A DNA stretch of 64,000 nucleotides from Prosopocoilus inquinatus (lineage: Eukaryota; Arthropoda; Insecta; Coleoptera; Lucanidae): assembly GCA_036172665.1 (NCBI GenBank), contig CM069872.1, forward strand, positions 55,786,101 through 55,850,100, given 5' to 3'. Within the stretch, counting starts at the first letter, position 1. Each line of letters opens with the position of its first letter. Of the stretch, positions 63,186-64,000 are shown piece by piece. Position numbers and translations under genes: made by a program. The notes beneath the pieces were generated by a model that saw only the letters and a list, made by a program, of their open reading frames with translations, did no database searches and was not told where the DNA came from.

Positions 63186-64000
63186 ACGCATGCATGGATA
63201 GTTTAAAAAGGAAATTTGCAAATCAATTGATTATTAGGCAGTGATCATTCATTCGGGCAATTAGCCAGTGATTAGTAGTAATGGCGTTAATAAGTTCGGT
63301 TCAATACGTCGCAGTGAATTAATGAAGGCCTCGGATGAAGAGCCAGAAGGACTGGTACCATGGTAATACAAAAACTGCTGATTATTTTACGTGCGGCAAT
63401 GTTATGCAAAGTGAATTTTACTTGCGACAAACACTAAGTGCCCGGTAAAATCTTCGACGATGACTTTTACGTTTTCACGCGTACGTGAATTTTATCTGCG
63501 TTTCCATTCACACACTCGTTCGTTTTTATTTCCTGGAAATTTTACGCTCCGCCGAGCTTCATCCCGATTCTTATCCCATAATCCGATTCGCAAGTGGCTC
63601 GGTCTCCTATCCCTCCATCTCTTGTAACTCTGCAGGGTCCGTCGAGTCCAATTCGCCTCCGCTCCTCCGAGCAGGGAAGATGATGCCCTCGGACATCAGC
63701 AGGACCGTTTTTATTAATCGCGTTTGCAAGATTTCCACGACCAGAGAGAGAGTCTTGGATTTTTTTTTCTTCTTAATTCGCGCTCGCTTTCGCTTTCGCC
63801 ACATTTTAAACAGGAAATTATTCCGGAAGGTTTTTATTTAGGCAATGTTGTTTTGACGATTTTAACGGCCATTTAACACGACGCAATGGGGGATGGGGGG
63901 GAGGGGTTAGCTTTCGTTCATTTTATTGCTCCTCCATTTTCATTAATGAATCCTCCAATTAAAGTCGAAATAAGAGCGTGCAAAATTGCATAGTTGTTTA
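63186..64000. other. Unique sequence, no gene recognised
   Basis: GC-balanced at 63540-63720, where both strands are open (118 codons plus, 65 minus) with no recognisable motif. Confidence 0.4.

Noticed and set aside
63485..63841. 118-codon plus frame and overlapping 65-codon minus frame
   Set aside because: No domain, signal peptide or LRR N-cap; both strands open because of GC-balanced composition.

Overview
This is one window of an animal nuclear genome, most likely an insect and plausibly a beetle. The basis is protein content closest to insect Slit, many introns of 50-60 bp, an AT-rich and satellite-rich background, and short insect-type inverted-repeat elements. The species cannot be fixed from the sequence alone.

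The only gene read with certainty is slit, on the minus strand. Thirty-one coding exons between 34282 and 6928 join with consistent phases into 4162 nt, about 1386 residues plus a stop. They run from the first repeat of LRR domain 1 through four LRR domains, six EGF repeats, a laminin-G domain, a seventh EGF and the C-terminal cystine knot. The exon with the signal peptide and first LRR N-terminal cap was not found and probably lies beyond 64000, so the last 29.7 kb of the window would be part of a very large first intron.

The most interesting observation is at the 3' end of slit. After the TGA stop (6928-6930) the same frame stays open for 143 codons with coding-like codon use and ends in a hydrophobic, membrane-spanning-like segment and a short tail. 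It could be reached by UGA-C readthrough or by an in-frame alternative acceptor at 6886. Either would give a membrane-anchored form of a normally secreted guidance ligand. Other slit features are a 60-nt in-frame, stop-free intron with a weak donor, an apparent GC-AG intron, and a near-perfect 56-bp hairpin inside that same intron.

Layout: 1-6.5 kb is downstream of slit (purine-rich repeats, a hAT-type element with target duplication, small inverted-repeat elements, and a possible first exon of another minus-strand gene at 3157-3184). 6.5-34.3 kb is slit. Its longer introns carry several different tandem arrays (about 315, 267, 112, 145, 235 and 335 bp) and foldback elements. 34.3-64 kb is presumed intron 1: more tandem arrays (about 225, 160, 163 and 20 bp), dispersed repeats with an AGATGGCGC-type motif, a recent 414-bp tandem duplication, and GC-balanced unique islands that are candidate enhancers. 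No rRNA, tRNA or CRISPR was recognised.
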